Numbered from the stretch's first letter, positions 35,185-46,186 are shown. The stretch: DNA of 64,000 bases from Pseudogemmobacter bohemicus (GCF_003290025.1 NZ_QNHG01000002.1:1186976-1250975), one strand, 5' to 3'. Notes: a model not told the origin generated them from the sequence alone. Numbers and translations are program-made.

Positions 35185-36171
35185 GTGACGCTCCGCCTGC
35201 CTTTGCTCGCCCTGATCTGCGCGCTTGTTCCGGCGCTGCCTTTGTATGCGGCCGACCCGTTCCAGCCGGTCTTCCCCTTTCCGGTCAGCGGTGCCACTGC
35301 GCAGCCTTCGGTCTATGACAGCTATGATCTGCCCATCGCGCCCTGGCGGGATGATGCTCTGCCGGTCGCGCGTTTCGAGGGCCAGGTCGACCGCCGTGCC
35401 TGGCAGCTTGAGACCGGGGGAGCCTCGCTGCTGGAGGTGCTGGCGCCTTTGCGCGATCAGCTGGAGGCGCTTGGCTATGAAATCGTGCTGGATTGCGAGG
35501 CGCGCAGCTGCGGCGGCTTCGATTTCCGTTTCGCGACCGAGGTGCTGCCGGAACCCGGGATGCATGTCGATCTGAACGAATTCCGCTTTCTCTCGGCCCG
35601 GCGGGGCGGCGAGGCGGTGGGGCTGATGATCAGCCGCTCGGCCAGTGCGGGCTTTGTGCAGATCATCACCGTCGGGCAAGAGGCGCTGCCGGCGCCGGTG
35701 CCGGGCCAGAGGCCGGGGGCCGGAGAGGACCCGCCGGCGACTGCGCTGATTCCGCTGGCAAAGCCCGTCACCCTGCCGTCAGAGCCGCTTGCTGCTGGCG
35801 ATGCGCTGGCTTTGCTGGATGCGGGCCTGCCCTTCGCGCTGGATGATCTGGTGTTCGAGACCGGCTCTGCCGCGCTCAGCCATCGCGATTATCCCTCGCT
35901 GGCGCTGGTGGCCGAATGGTTGCGGGCCGATGAGGCCCGGCGCCTGATCCTCGTGGGGCATACCGATCTGTCCGGCTCGCTTGATGCCAATATCGCTTTG
36001 TCGAAACGCCGCGCCGAAGCGGTGCGCGCCGCCCTGATCGCCGATTTCGGCATTTCTGCCGCCCGGATCAGCGCCGAAGGCGCCGGCCCGCTGGCGCCGC
36101 GCGCGACCAATGCGAGTGATGAGGGGCGCCAGAAAAACAGAAGGGTCGAGGCCATTCCGGCCTCGACCTGA
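35185..36171 (+). CDS. OmpA-family protein with signal peptide
   Basis: GTG at 35185 gives a clean signal peptide (LRLPLLALICALVPALPLYAADP). The C-terminal OmpA domain has FETGSAALSHRDYPSLALVAEWL, ILVGHTDLSGS and LSKRRAEAVRAAL, with the DxxxxR-type peptidoglycan contacts ending in GRQKNRRVEA. The middle region is proline rich. It anchors the envelope to peptidoglycan. An upstream TTG at 35149 is a possible but less likely start. Confidence 0.85.
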   Translation: MTLRLPLLALICALVPALPLYAADPFQPVFPFPVSGATAQPSVYDSYDLPIAPWRDDALPVARFEGQVDRRAWQLETGGASLLEVLAPLRDQLEALGYEIVLDCEARSCGGFDFRFATEVLPEPGMHVDLNEFRFLSARRGGEAVGLMISRSASAGFVQIITVGQEALPAPVPGQRPGAGEDPPATALIPLAKPVTLPSEPLAAGDALALLDAGLPFALDDLVFETGSAALSHRDYPSLALVAEWLRADEARRLILVGHTDLSGSLDANIALSKRRAEAVRAALIADFGISAARISAEGAGPLAPRATNASDEGRQKNRRVEAIPAST

Positions 36172-36240
36172 GTTAGGCTTTCCCGCAAGGCGTGAACAGG
36201 AAAGTCGAGGGATTTCAGTCTCGTATCGCCGTCTGGCGGG

Positions 36241-37146
36241 TCACCACCTGTCGGGCCCCTTGTCGATGAAGCGGCGGGCGAGGAAGTCGATGAAGGCGCG
36301 GACCTTCGGCTGGGTGAACCGGCCCGGCGGGTAGACGGCATAGATGCCCAGAACCTCGGTGGGCAGGCCCGGAATGGCCTCTTCGACCTGGCCCTGACGC
36401 ATCGCATCGGCATAGAGGAACGAGGGCAGATAGGCAATGCCCAGCCCCGCCAGCGCGGCATTCAAGAGGCTTTGACCGTCATTCACCGTCAGCCAGCCAT
36501 TCGAGCGCACCTGGCGGCGCTCGCCCGAGGGGGCGGTGATTTTCCACACATTGCCATTGGCCTGGTTGGAATAATGCAAGAGTTTGTGTTCGTTCAGATC
36601 GTCGATCTTCAGCGGGCGGCCATAGCGCTGGAAATAACCCGGCGAGGCGATCATGCGCTTGGTGGTCTCGGTCAGCTTGCGGGCGCGAAGGCTGCTGTCT
36701 TCCAGCTCGCCCACCCGGATCGCCATATCGAACCCTTCCGAGATCAGTTCCACATAGCGGTTGTTCAGCACCATGTTGACGGTGATATCGGGATATTCCA
36801 GCAGGAAATCGCCAAGGATCGGCGAGAGCAGGTTCACCCCGAAATCGGTCGCGACCGAGATCCGGAGCAGCCCCGAAGGCGCCGATTGCATCGAGGTGAC
36901 CAGCGCATCGGCCTCTCCCGCATCATTCAGCACCCGCCGCGCCCTGTCGTAATAGGCGAGGCCGATCTCGGTCGGCGAGACCCGGCGCGTGGTGCGGTTC
37001 AGAAGCCTTGCGCCGAGCCGCGCCTCCAGCGATGAGACATGTTTCGAGACGGCAGATTTCGAAATACCCATCTTCTTGGCCGCATCTGTGAATCCGCCCT
37101 GATCCACAACGGTGGCAAAAGCTTCCATTTCGGTCAGTCGATCCAT
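36241..37146 (-). CDS. LysR-family transcriptional regulator
   Basis: A 301-aa protein with an N-terminal helix-turn-helix (FTDAAKKMGISKSAVSKHVSSLEARLG) and a periplasmic-binding-like effector domain (LLRISVATDFGVNLL ... AALAGLGIAYLPSFL). It belongs to the GcvA/DmlR-like branch that acts on small-molecule signals. A 450-bp gap and a divergently read small EF-hand gene follow; the target is not clear. Confidence 0.93.
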   Translation of the reverse strand: MDRLTEMEAFATVVDQGGFTDAAKKMGISKSAVSKHVSSLEARLGARLLNRTTRRVSPTEIGLAYYDRARRVLNDAGEADALVTSMQSAPSGLLRISVATDFGVNLLSPILGDFLLEYPDITVNMVLNNRYVELISEGFDMAIRVGELEDSSLRARKLTETTKRMIASPGYFQRYGRPLKIDDLNEHKLLHYSNQANGNVWKITAPSGERRQVRSNGWLTVNDGQSLLNAALAGLGIAYLPSFLYADAMRQGQVEEAIPGLPTEVLGIYAVYPPGRFTQPKVRAFIDFLARRFIDKGPDRW

Positions 37147-37597
37147 CGGGTTCCTCGGCAGCAGAATTGAGGGCAGGTATTAAACGGTGGCAGCAGTCGA
37201 AGGCGGCGGGTCCGGTCCTGCGGGGCTGAAGAGACAGCCTGGCAGAGAGGTTCCAGATCCTGGGCCTTTCCCTTCTTTGACCCCCAATTCGGGCGGGATC
37301 GGGGCAGAGGCGCGTCCTATCCGGGGAATTACCGGGGATCGTTGAAGGCACGGAAACGCAAATCGCGCGTCCCCGCGCCTGGCAGCGCCGCGCGCAAAGC
37401 CGCCCGGGGCGTCGGCGGAAAAAGGCCCGATACGGCCTCCTGGCGGGGAAAACCCGCTTTGGCCGGCACTTTCGGCGGGCGATCCCCGCCGGTCCGGTCC
37501 GCCCCTTTACGCCGCCGCCTTCCTGCCCAGATTGGAGACGGGCGCCGCAAATGCCGGTTGCCCTCTGACTGAAACGGATAACCGAAAGGAACACCCG
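37147..37597. other. 450-bp gap between LysR and EF-hand genes
   Basis: No gene or clear repeat is visible. It must contain the promoters of the divergent LysR-type and EF-hand genes. Several GC-rich short inverted motifs (for example GGCGGGCGATCCCCGCC) occur around 37475. Confidence 0.4.
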
Positions 37598-37852
37598 ATG
37601 AAACGCATGGCTCTCTTCGCAATGCCCTTTGGCCTCTTCGCCGCCGCGGCCGTCGCGCAGACCGCGCTGCCGATGATCGAGGACCTGGACGCCAGCGGGG
37701 ACTGGTCGCAGGCTGAGCTGCAATCGGTCTGGCCGGATCTGACGGCCGAAGGCTTTGCCGCAATCGACACCGATGCGAATGGGGCGGTCTCGCCCGAGGA
37801 ATTGCAGGCGGCGGTCGATAACGGCCTGGTGCAGCTGCCCACCCAGCAATAA
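37598..37852 (+). CDS. Secreted EF-hand protein, 84 aa
   Basis: The protein starts MKRMALFAMPFGLFAAAAVAQ, a signal peptide, after AAAGGA. It has one complete calcium loop, DTDANGAVSPEEL, and a first degenerate one at DLDASGDWSQAEL. It is a small periplasmic calcium-binding protein, common in Rhodobacterales. It converges with fadH. Confidence 0.82.
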   Translation: MKRMALFAMPFGLFAAAAVAQTALPMIEDLDASGDWSQAELQSVWPDLTAEGFAAIDTDANGAVSPEELQAAVDNGLVQLPTQQ

Positions 37853-37909
37853 GCGGGCGGCTCAAAGGGGAGCAGGGGGCGGCTGTCCGGGTCGCCCCCA
37901 ACCTTTGAC

Positions 37910-39949
37910 CTAAAGCTGCGCCGCCAGCCGCATGGCCTGGTCAATGGCGCGTTTAGCATCCAGTTCTGATGCGACATCCGCGCCGCCGATCAGGTGGTGG
38001 CCGATGCCCAGATCCTCAAGCTGTGCGGACAGCCCGCCCCCTGACCTGCCGCCCGGCTCCTGACCTGCGCAAAGGACCACCGTATCGGCGGGGATCAGCT
38101 GCGGTTCGGTCGCGGTTCCGGGCCCTTCCGGCCTGAGGTCGATTTCCAGCCCCCCGGCCCGGATCTGCCGATAGCTGACCCCGCCGATCATCTGCACCCC
38201 TTTCGCGGCCAGCGTCGCGCGATGGATCCAGCCCGTGGTCTTGCCAAGGGTCTTGCCGGGCTTGCCGGGCTTGCGCTGCAACAGCCAGACCTCGCGCGCA
38301 GGGCGGGCGGGTTCGGGCCGCACCAGTCCACCACGCGCCTCCCAGGCCGGGGCCACGCCCCATTCGTGCCGCCACAGATCGCGGTTCATGGCCGGGCTTT
38401 CGCCCGCCTCCACCAGATATTCCGCCACATCGAACCCGATCCCGCCGGCGCCGATCACCGCCACCCTTGGCCCGACGGCGGCGCCCTTCAGCACGTCGAT
38501 ATAGCTTAACACATGGGCGCCCGGCTCAGAAGGGATGCCGGGATCGCGCGGCAATACGCCAATGGCCAGGATCACCTCGTCAAAGCCCGCGAGATCCGCA
38601 GCCTCGGCCCGCTCCCCTTCGCGCAAGCTGATGCCGGGATGGTCCAGCATGGTGCGAAACCAGGCGATCAGCCCATGGAATTCCTCTTTCCCCGGCACCT
38701 GTTTCGCAAGGTTCAGCTGGCCGCCGACCTCGCCCGCCTCCCAAAGCGTGACCTGATGCCCGCGTTCCGCCAGCGTCACCGCCGCCGTCATCCCCGCCGG
38801 CCCGGCACCGACCACCGCCACCCGTTTCGGGCGGGCTGCGGGGGTGATGACCAGCCCGGTCTCATGGCAGGCGCGCGGATTGACAAGGCAAGAGGTCAGC
38901 CTGCCGGAAAAAGTATGGTCCAGACAGGCCTGGTTGCAGGCGATACAGGGCGCGATCCGCGCCGCCTGGCCGCTGGCGGCCTTTGCGATGAAATCGGCAT
39001 CGGCCAGCCAGGGCCGCGCCATCGAGACCATATCCGCCTGGCCCGAGGCGAGGATCTCCTCCGCCACCTCGGGCCGGTTGATCCGGTTCGAGGCGATCAC
39101 CGGCAGCGAGACCTCGCGCCTGAGCTGCGCCGTCAGATCGGCAAATCCCGCGCGGGGCACCGAGGTGGCAATGGTCGGCACCCGCGCCTCATGCCAGCCG
39201 ATGCCGGTATTCAGCACATCGGCCCCGGCCGCCTCGACCGCGCGGGCAAGCGCCGCCACCTCTTCCCAGGTCGAGCCGCCCGGGATCAGGTCGATCAGCG
39301 AGATGCGGAAGATCAGGATCTTTGAGGGCCCAAGTACTGCGCGCACCTGGGTGACCACCTCCAGCGGCAGCCGCATGCGGTTTTCATAAGCCCCGCCCCA
39401 GCGATCCTCGCGCTTATTGGTATGGGTCACCAGAAACTGGTTGAGGAAATAGCCCTCGGACCCCATCACCTCGACCCCGTCATAACCGGCTTCAACGGCG
39501 CGGGCGGCGGCACTGGCGATGTCGGCGATCTGCTTTTCGATCCCCTCTTCATCCAGCGCGCGGGGCGGGAATGGCGATATCGGCGATTTCACCGCCGAGG
39601 GTGCCACGCAATCCGGCCCGTAAGCATAGCGACCGGCATGCAGGATCTGCATCGCGATATGGCCGCCTTCGGCATGGACAGCGTCGGTCACCAGCCGGTG
39701 CTTTGCGATATCCTTGTCCGAGAACAGGCCCGAGGCACCGGGAAACACACCGCCCTCGCGGTTCGGCGCCATGCCGCCGGTGACGATCAGCCCGGCGCCG
39801 CCGCGCGCCCGCGCCGCGTAAAAGGCCGCTACCCGCGCCTGGTCGCCGGTCTCTTCCAGCCCGGTATGCATCGACCCCATCAGCGCGCGGTTCCTGAGCC
39901 GGATCCCGGCAAGCTCCAGCGGCTCCAGGAGATGGCGAAATTCAGTCAT
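37910..39949 (-). CDS. fadH: 2,4-dienoyl-CoA reductase (FadH-type) / NADH:flavin oxidoreductase
   Basis: A 679-aa three-part enzyme: an N-terminal FMN TIM barrel (RALMGSMHTGLE, active tyrosine region GSEGYFLNQFL, histidine in GIGWHEARVPTIA), a 4Fe-4S segment (CIACNQACLD with CLVNPRACHE), and C-terminal FAD/NADPH domains (VAVVGAGPAGMTAAVTLAERG). It reduces dienoyl-CoA intermediates of unsaturated fatty acid breakdown. Length and motif order are normal. No other beta-oxidation gene is adjacent. Confidence 0.93.
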   Translation of the reverse strand: MTEFRHLLEPLELAGIRLRNRALMGSMHTGLEETGDQARVAAFYAARARGGAGLIVTGGMAPNREGGVFPGASGLFSDKDIAKHRLVTDAVHAEGGHIAMQILHAGRYAYGPDCVAPSAVKSPISPFPPRALDEEGIEKQIADIASAAARAVEAGYDGVEVMGSEGYFLNQFLVTHTNKREDRWGGAYENRMRLPLEVVTQVRAVLGPSKILIFRISLIDLIPGGSTWEEVAALARAVEAAGADVLNTGIGWHEARVPTIATSVPRAGFADLTAQLRREVSLPVIASNRINRPEVAEEILASGQADMVSMARPWLADADFIAKAASGQAARIAPCIACNQACLDHTFSGRLTSCLVNPRACHETGLVITPAARPKRVAVVGAGPAGMTAAVTLAERGHQVTLWEAGEVGGQLNLAKQVPGKEEFHGLIAWFRTMLDHPGISLREGERAEAADLAGFDEVILAIGVLPRDPGIPSEPGAHVLSYIDVLKGAAVGPRVAVIGAGGIGFDVAEYLVEAGESPAMNRDLWRHEWGVAPAWEARGGLVRPEPARPAREVWLLQRKPGKPGKTLGKTTGWIHRATLAAKGVQMIGGVSYRQIRAGGLEIDLRPEGPGTATEPQLIPADTVVLCAGQEPGGRSGGGLSAQLEDLGIGHHLIGGADVASELDAKRAIDQAMRLAAQL

Positions 39950-40262
39950 GGCTGGCCTCCCTCAGACAGCGCGATACTGCCGCGCCGCGCGCGCAGGGTC
40001 ACCCGAAACGCAGCGTCATCCCGAGGTCCGGGTGGCTTTCATCCTGGCAATACCACGCCTGCCGGAGGCATCCGCCGCCCGCCCCAGGTTCCCGGACTAC
40101 GGGTTCCCTGCTCTGTCTTCCCCGACCCGCGCGTGCCGGCCCGGCATCTGCTCACGTTTCTGTGAAGACGCCCTCGTATGGCCCGCTATCGCCGCCGCCG
40201 GCGACATGCTTAACTTCGCCTATCCATGTCCAGCAAACCAAGTCCAGCACCGGAGCCAGACC
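39950..40262. other. 310-bp gap between divergent fadH and cytochrome c' genes
   Basis: The region has no coding sequence that I can support. It should hold both promoters. No repeat copy is present. Confidence 0.4.
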
Positions 40263-40694
40263 ATGAGACCCGTTACCGCCGCCCTGATCACCTCGATGAT
40301 GCTTGCCGGCGCCGCTTTTGCCGCCGATCCGACCCAGCCCGAGGCAATAGCCCGCGCCACCCTGATGCAAGAGGTCGGTCGCAATTCAAAGATCCTCGGT
40401 GATATGGCCGGCGGAAAATCCGGCTATGACGCCGCTGCGGCCGAGGCCGCCAGGGCCGCGCTGATCAAGGCTGCAGGTGAGATCGACACGGTTTTCGCGA
40501 CCGAAGGCGCCCCGGATGATGTGTCCGAAGCCCTGCCTGCGATCTGGACCAGCTGGGGTGATTTCACCACGAAATCCGCCGCTTTCGCCCAGGCCGCCGC
40601 AGGGCTCGACACTGGCTCGGCCGAGACGATCAAGGTGGGGATGGGGGCGATCGGCGGCAGCTGCAAGGGCTGCCATTCGGTTTACCGCGAGTAA
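40263..40694 (+). CDS. cycP: Cytochrome c'
   Basis: A 143-aa protein with signal peptide (MRPVTAALITSMMLAGAAFA) and a four-helix-bundle composition ending in GGSCKGCHSVYRE, the C-terminal CxxCH haem site of class II cytochromes c. Cytochrome c' binds NO and is linked to nitrosative stress in Rhodobacter. It is followed by a strong terminator. Confidence 0.92.
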   Translation: MRPVTAALITSMMLAGAAFAADPTQPEAIARATLMQEVGRNSKILGDMAGGKSGYDAAAAEAARAALIKAAGEIDTVFATEGAPDDVSEALPAIWTSWGDFTTKSAAFAQAAAGLDTGSAETIKVGMGAIGGSCKGCHSVYRE

Positions 40695-40721
40695 TCCCGT
40701 TGTCACCTGCCCCCTGAAAGA

Positions 40722-40754
40722 AAAGCCGCGCCGGGTCTGATCCGGCGCGGCTTT
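40722..40754 (+). terminator. Intrinsic terminator after cytochrome c' gene
   Basis: AAAGCCGCGCCGG and CCGGCGCGGCTTT form a perfect 13-bp stem with a 7-base loop. It can work on both strands and also serves the convergent I78 gene cluster. Confidence 0.9.
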
Positions 40755-40779
40755 CTGGTTTCGGTTGCGCAGTTCAGGT

Positions 40780-41103
40780 TCAGCCGCAGCTCAGGCGGAT
40801 GATCTTTCCGGCGGCATCCAGCTCCACATTCAGGCGGGTTTGCAGGTAATCCATCGTCATCGGCTGACCCGGCGAGAGCACGCGGATCGGGTCTCGCCGA
40901 TTGGCAAGCGCCGAAAGCGCGGCCGCGTCCTTGCCGATCACATGGCTCGATTCCCGGGCAGCGCAGGTGTCATTGGCCGGTTCGGGTACAATCGGCCGGG
41001 TATCCGCCGGTGGGGTCGTGGGGACGCAGGCGCTCAGCAGCAGGCCGGCGCTCAGCGCAAGACCGGCGTAAAGCGGCAGCGGATTTTGACGGGAGAGGGT
41101 CAT
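40780..41103 (-). CDS. I78-family peptidase inhibitor lipoprotein, paralogue 3
   Basis: A 107-aa protein with lipobox LLLSACVP and a C-terminal I78 domain (CAARESSHVIGKD, LSPGQPMTMDYLQTRLNVELD, IIRLSCG). Known members inhibit serine proteases. AAGGAAG lies before the ATG. It is the last of three tandem homologues on the minus strand. Confidence 0.85.
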   Translation of the reverse strand: MTLSRQNPLPLYAGLALSAGLLLSACVPTTPPADTRPIVPEPANDTCAARESSHVIGKDAAALSALANRRDPIRVLSPGQPMTMDYLQTRLNVELDAAGKIIRLSCG

Positions 41104-41140
41104 TTCAGTCTTCCTTATGATCGGCAGAGTGTCCGGCAGT

Positions 41141-41443
41141 TTACCCGCAGGTCAGGCTGATGATGTGATCCTGCGCGTTCAGCGTAACGTTCAGCCGCGC
41201 GGGGTTGAAATCCTCGGTGACCATATCGCCGGGGCGGATCAGCCGCAGCGGCCCGTTCACCTCATCGCCGGGCAGCGCAGTTGCCGGTCCGCCGGTCAGA
41301 TGCGCCATACGGTCGGCACCGCAAAGGGCCGGATCGGCCACCTGGCGCGGCGCCGGAACGTCACCGCTGCCACCTCCCGCACAGCCCGCAAGGCCGGCCA
41401 GCGCCAGTATCAGCAGTCCAGTTCCAAAGGCGCGGCTTTGCAT
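41141..41443 (-). CDS. I78-family peptidase inhibitor lipoprotein, paralogue 2
   Basis: A 100-aa protein starting MQSRAFGTGLLILALAGLAGCAG after GGGAGGAAA. It has a lipobox cysteine and the I78 core (LCGADRMAHLTG, IRPGDMVTEDFNPARLNVTL, IISLTCG). An ATG 12 codons upstream lacks a ribosome site. Confidence 0.85.
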   Translation of the reverse strand: MQSRAFGTGLLILALAGLAGCAGGGSGDVPAPRQVADPALCGADRMAHLTGGPATALPGDEVNGPLRLIRPGDMVTEDFNPARLNVTLNAQDHIISLTCG

Positions 41444-41471
41444 CGTTTTCCTCCCGGGGTTGTTCACGGAT

Positions 41472-41792
41472 TTAACCACATTCCAGCCGGGTTATGATCC
41501 CCTGATCATCAATATACGCGTTGATCCGCTGAGGGATGTAATCCGTCTGATCGACGATGCCGCCGGGCGGAATGATGCGCGAGACGCCCGCGAGGCGGAC
41601 GGTGCGCAGATTGCCGGCGGGCTGGCCCTGCAGCGCGCTCAGCGCGGCCAGGCGGCAGGTGTCGGGGGTGCGCTCGGTCAGCGCCGGGCGGGTGGAGGCG
41701 GGAACAGCGACCGGTCGGGGAGCCACCGCCGGCGGGGAACAGGCCGCCAGTATCAGGGCAAGGGCGGCAAACCGGGAAACAAGGGCAAACAT
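41472..41792 (-). CDS. I78-family peptidase inhibitor lipoprotein, paralogue 1
   Basis: A 106-aa protein, MFALVSRFAALALILAACSPP, with a lipobox and the I78 C-terminus (CRLAALSALQGQPAG, IPPGGIVDQTDYIPQRINAYI, ITRLECG). AGGAAGAG precedes the ATG. It is first of three and reads divergently from the formaldehyde dehydrogenase gene 73 bp away. Confidence 0.83.
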   Translation of the reverse strand: MFALVSRFAALALILAACSPPAVAPRPVAVPASTRPALTERTPDTCRLAALSALQGQPAGNLRTVRLAGVSRIIPPGGIVDQTDYIPQRINAYIDDQGIITRLECG

Positions 41793-41865
41793 ATCTCTTC
41801 CTGCGTTGCTTTCCGCGCCAGTCTGGCCCAGGTTACGCGCGATTGTTAAGGGAGAAACATAAGCC

Positions 41866-42996
<1,131 letters not shown>

Positions 42997-43063
42997 GCGC
43001 CTGGGGGATCTGCGGGGCGCCTCTGGCAGATGCCGGGGGCGCTTCGCCCCCCGGACCCCCCGA

Positions 43064-43123
43064 GGATATTTAAGGACAGATGAAAGGCACCCTCGGGCTA
43101 TTTTCATCTGTCCTTAAATATCC
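43064..43123. repeat. Dispersed palindromic intergenic repeat, copy R4
   Basis: A perfect 22-bp inverted pair (43064-43085 and 43102-43123; core ATTTAAGGACAGATGAAA) with a 16-base loop, followed by a GCGGGGGTGTGAAACCCCCGC-like hairpin. It lies between the convergent ends of adhI and trhO. Confidence 0.88.
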
Positions 43124-43178
43124 CACGGGGGTGCGGGGGTGTGAAACCCCCGCTCCTGCGCCGGCAACCAGTGCATCC

Positions 43179-44090
43179 TCAGCCGGAATTCGCGCCCAGA
43201 TGCTTTTCTCCGCGAGCCTGTGAAAGCCGCATCTGCTTTTCTCTTTCGCGGAAGCGGGCGCGATCCTCCGCCGGGTATTCCCCGACGCAGGCCGGGCAGC
43301 AGACACCCTCTTCGTAATCCGGGTGCAGGCGGTCATCGGAAGAGACAGGACGGCGGCAGGCGCCGCAGCTGTGATAATCACCCGGAACCAGGCCGTGCCC
43401 GACAGAGACGCGACCGTCGAAGACATAGCATTCGCCCTGCCAGAGTGAGGCCTCTTCCGACGTCTCTTCCAGATATTTCAGGATGCCGCCTTTCAGATGG
43501 AAGACATCCTCGATCCCCTGGGAGATCAGGTAATTGGTCGATTTCTCGCAGCGGATGCCGCCGGTGCAGAACATCGCGATGCGCTTGTTGTGAAAGCGCT
43601 CGCGATTGGCTTCCCACCAGGCGGGGAAGTCGCGAAAGCTTTTGGTGCCGGGATCGACCGCGCCTTTGAAGGTGCCGATCCCCACTTCGTAATCGTTGCG
43701 GGTGTCGATCACCGCCACATCCGGGGCCGAGATCAGCGCGTTCCATTCGGCGGGCGTGACGTAATGCCCGACCGAGGCACGCGGATCGACACCTTCGATG
43801 CCCATGGTGACGATCTCGCGCTTCAGCTTCACCTTCATGCGGCCGAAAGGCATCTCTGCTGCTTCGGCCTCTTTCCAGTCCAGATCGGCGCAGCCGGGCA
43901 GGGCGCGCAGATGGGCCAGCACCGCGTCAATACCCTCGCGCGGGCCTGCAATAGTGCCGTTCACGCCTTCATCCGCCAGCAAGAGCGACCCTTTCACCCC
44001 CTTGTCAAGGCACAGCGCCATCAGGGGGGCGCGCAAAGCGGCCGGATCGGGAAAGCGGGTGAAGTGATACAGCGCGGCGATGATGATCAT
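43179..44090 (-). CDS. trhO: tRNA uridine(34) hydroxylase TrhO (rhodanese domain)
   Basis: A 303-aa protein with an N-terminal acylphosphatase-like part, the rhodanese domain with active-site loop FCTGGIRCEKST, and a C-terminal cysteine cluster (CGACRRPVS, GVCCPACVGEYP) that can bind zinc. These match TrhO/YceA, which makes 5-hydroxyuridine at tRNA wobble position 34. The start is MIIIAALYHF; the frame upstream is not protein-like. Confidence 0.92.
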   Translation of the reverse strand: MIIIAALYHFTRFPDPAALRAPLMALCLDKGVKGSLLLADEGVNGTIAGPREGIDAVLAHLRALPGCADLDWKEAEAAEMPFGRMKVKLKREIVTMGIEGVDPRASVGHYVTPAEWNALISAPDVAVIDTRNDYEVGIGTFKGAVDPGTKSFRDFPAWWEANRERFHNKRIAMFCTGGIRCEKSTNYLISQGIEDVFHLKGGILKYLEETSEEASLWQGECYVFDGRVSVGHGLVPGDYHSCGACRRPVSSDDRLHPDYEEGVCCPACVGEYPAEDRARFREREKQMRLSQARGEKHLGANSG

Positions 44091-44187
44091 GGGCGCGAAA
44101 TGGACCCGCGCGGGTCTGAAATCAAGCGGATTGGTTGACGCAGCCGCAGGCCCGCGAGAGGGTGGGGCGAAAGCGGAGGGGAACAGG

Positions 44188-44802
44188 ATGCGCGAGACCG
44201 ATACGGCCCTGATCGTGATTGATGTGCAGAATGATTTCTGCCCGGGCGGCGCGCTGGCGGTTGCGGGCGGCGATGAGATCGTCCCCGGCATCAATGCGCT
44301 GATGGCGGAGTTTTCCTGTATCGTGCTGACCCAGGACTGGCATCCGGCGGATCACAGCTCTTTCGCCGACAACCACCCCGGCGCAGCGCCTTTCTCGGTG
44401 ACCGAGATGCCTTACGGCGCGCAAGTCCTCTGGCCGCGCCATTGCGTGATCGGAAGCGCGGGGGCGGCGTTTCACCCCGGGCTCAACACCGACCCGGCGC
44501 AGCTGATCCTGAGGAAGGGCTTTCGCCCCGGCATCGACAGCTATTCGGCATTTTTCGAAAATGACCGCGAGACCGCGACCGGGCTGGAGGCCTGGCTGCA
44601 CGCGCGTGGCATCACCACGCTGGTAATTGTGGGCCTCGCCACCGATTACTGCGTCGCTTATTCGGCGCTGGATGCGGTGCGCCTGGGCTTCCGGGTCGAG
44701 TTGCGCGAGCATCTGTCCCGCGCCATCGACCTTGACGGCTCGCTTGAAGAGGCCATGGCGCAGATGGAGGATGCCGGCGTCGTCATGGTCAATATGCCCT
44801 GA
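44188..44802 (+). CDS. pncA: Nicotinamidase
   Basis: A 204-aa protein with ALIVIDVQNDFCPGGAL (catalytic aspartate and FCPGG), metal ligands in TQDWHPADHSSF, KGFRPGIDSYSAFF (lysine) and VGLATDYCVAYSALDA (catalytic cysteine). It converts nicotinamide to nicotinate. GGAGGGG precedes the ATG. pncB follows 91 bp downstream. Confidence 0.95.
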   Translation: MRETDTALIVIDVQNDFCPGGALAVAGGDEIVPGINALMAEFSCIVLTQDWHPADHSSFADNHPGAAPFSVTEMPYGAQVLWPRHCVIGSAGAAFHPGLNTDPAQLILRKGFRPGIDSYSAFFENDRETATGLEAWLHARGITTLVIVGLATDYCVAYSALDAVRLGFRVELREHLSRAIDLDGSLEEAMAQMEDAGVVMVNMP

Positions 44803-44893
44803 GATGCTTTGCATCCGGATTTCCTGACAGGAATACTGGACACTTCGCCGCCCGGTTGCTTTAACCGCTCTATCCGCCCCGCAGGAGGCCTGA

Positions 44894-46186
44894 ATGGTCG
44901 ATATCGCAACCCGCGTTCACAACCATAACTGGAAGATCGACCCGATCGTCCGGTCTCTGCTGGATACCGATTTTTACAAGCTGTTGATGTGTCAGTCGAT
45001 TTTCCGCAACCGGCCGGATACCAATGTGACCTTCTCGCTGATCAACCGCACGAAATCGGTGCGGCTGGCCGATCTGATCGACGAAGGCGAATTGCGAGAA
45101 CAGCTGGATCATGTGCGCTCGCTGTCTTTGCGGCGCGGCGAAAGCACCTGGCTCAGGGGCAATACTTTTTACGGCAAGCGCCAGATGTTCCGCCCCGATT
45201 TCATGGAATGGTTCGAGGGGCTGAAACTGCCGCCTTACTATCTGGAAAAGCGGGACGGCCAGTATGAGCTGACTTTCGAGGGCAAATGGCCCGAGGTCAT
45301 GCTGTGGGAGATCCCGGCGCTGGCGGTGATCATGGAGCTGCGCTCGCGGGCCGTGCTGAAGGACATGCACAAATTCGAGCTTCAGGTGCTTTATGCCCGC
45401 GCCATGACCCGGCTTTGGGAAAAGGTCGAAAGGCTGCGCCAGATCCCGGGGCTGAAAATGGCCGATTTCGGCACGCGCCGCCGGCACAGCTATCTCTGGC
45501 AGGACTGGTGTGTGCAGGCACTGCAAGAGGGGCTGGGAGAGGCCTTTACAGGCACCTCGAACTGCCTGATCGCGATGAAGCGCGATATCGAGGCGATCGG
45601 CACCAACGCCCATGAGCTGCCCATGGTTTATGCGGCACTGGCAAAGACCGATGCCGAACTGGCCCAGGCGCCCTATCAGGTTCTCGCCGACTGGCATGAT
45701 GAACATGATGGCAATCTTCGGATGATCCTGCCCGATACATTCGGGACCGAAGGCTTCCTGAAACGCGCGCCGGACTGGCTGGCGGGCTGGACCGGCATTC
45801 GTATCGACAGCGGCGATCCGGCGGCGGCGGCAGAGATGGCGATCCGCTGGTGGAAGGAACGCGGCGAGGATCCGCGCGAAAAGCTGGTGATTTTTTCGGA
45901 CGGGCTGGATGTGGCGATGATCGAAAAACTGCATGCGCAATTCCAGCGGCGGGTGAAGGTCTCCTTCGGCTGGGGCACCAATCTGACCAATGATTTCCGG
46001 GGCTTCGTCCCGAATGACGCGCTGGCGCCGTTCAGCCTGGTGTGCAAGGCGGTCTCGGCCGATGGGCGTCCGACGGTAAAGCTGTCGGACAACCCGAACA
46101 AGGCGATGGGTCCGGCATCCGAGATCGAGCGCTACAAGCGCGTCTTCGCGGTGGGCGAGCAGCAGGCGCAGGAGGTGCTGGTCTGA
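44894..46186 (+). CDS. pncB: Nicotinate phosphoribosyltransferase
   Basis: A 430-aa protein: [17 protein letters not shown], then [28 protein letters not shown] with the family histidine-containing GTNAHELPM, and RIDSGDP and WGTNLTND. It makes nicotinate mononucleotide, the next step after PncA in Preiss-Handler salvage. GCAGGAGG lies before the start. Confidence 0.96.
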   Translation: MVDIATRVHNHNWKIDPIVRSLLDTDFYKLLMCQSIFRNRPDTNVTFSLINRTKSVRLADLIDEGELREQLDHVRSLSLRRGESTWLRGNTFYGKRQMFRPDFMEWFEGLKLPPYYLEKRDGQYELTFEGKWPEVMLWEIPALAVIMELRSRAVLKDMHKFELQVLYARAMTRLWEKVERLRQIPGLKMADFGTRRRHSYLWQDWCVQALQEGLGEAFTGTSNCLIAMKRDIEAIGTNAHELPMVYAALAKTDAELAQAPYQVLADWHDEHDGNLRMILPDTFGTEGFLKRAPDWLAGWTGIRIDSGDPAAAAEMAIRWWKERGEDPREKLVIFSDGLDVAMIEKLHAQFQRRVKVSFGWGTNLTNDFRGFVPNDALAPFSLVCKAVSADGRPTVKLSDNPNKAMGPASEIERYKRVFAVGEQQAQEVLV

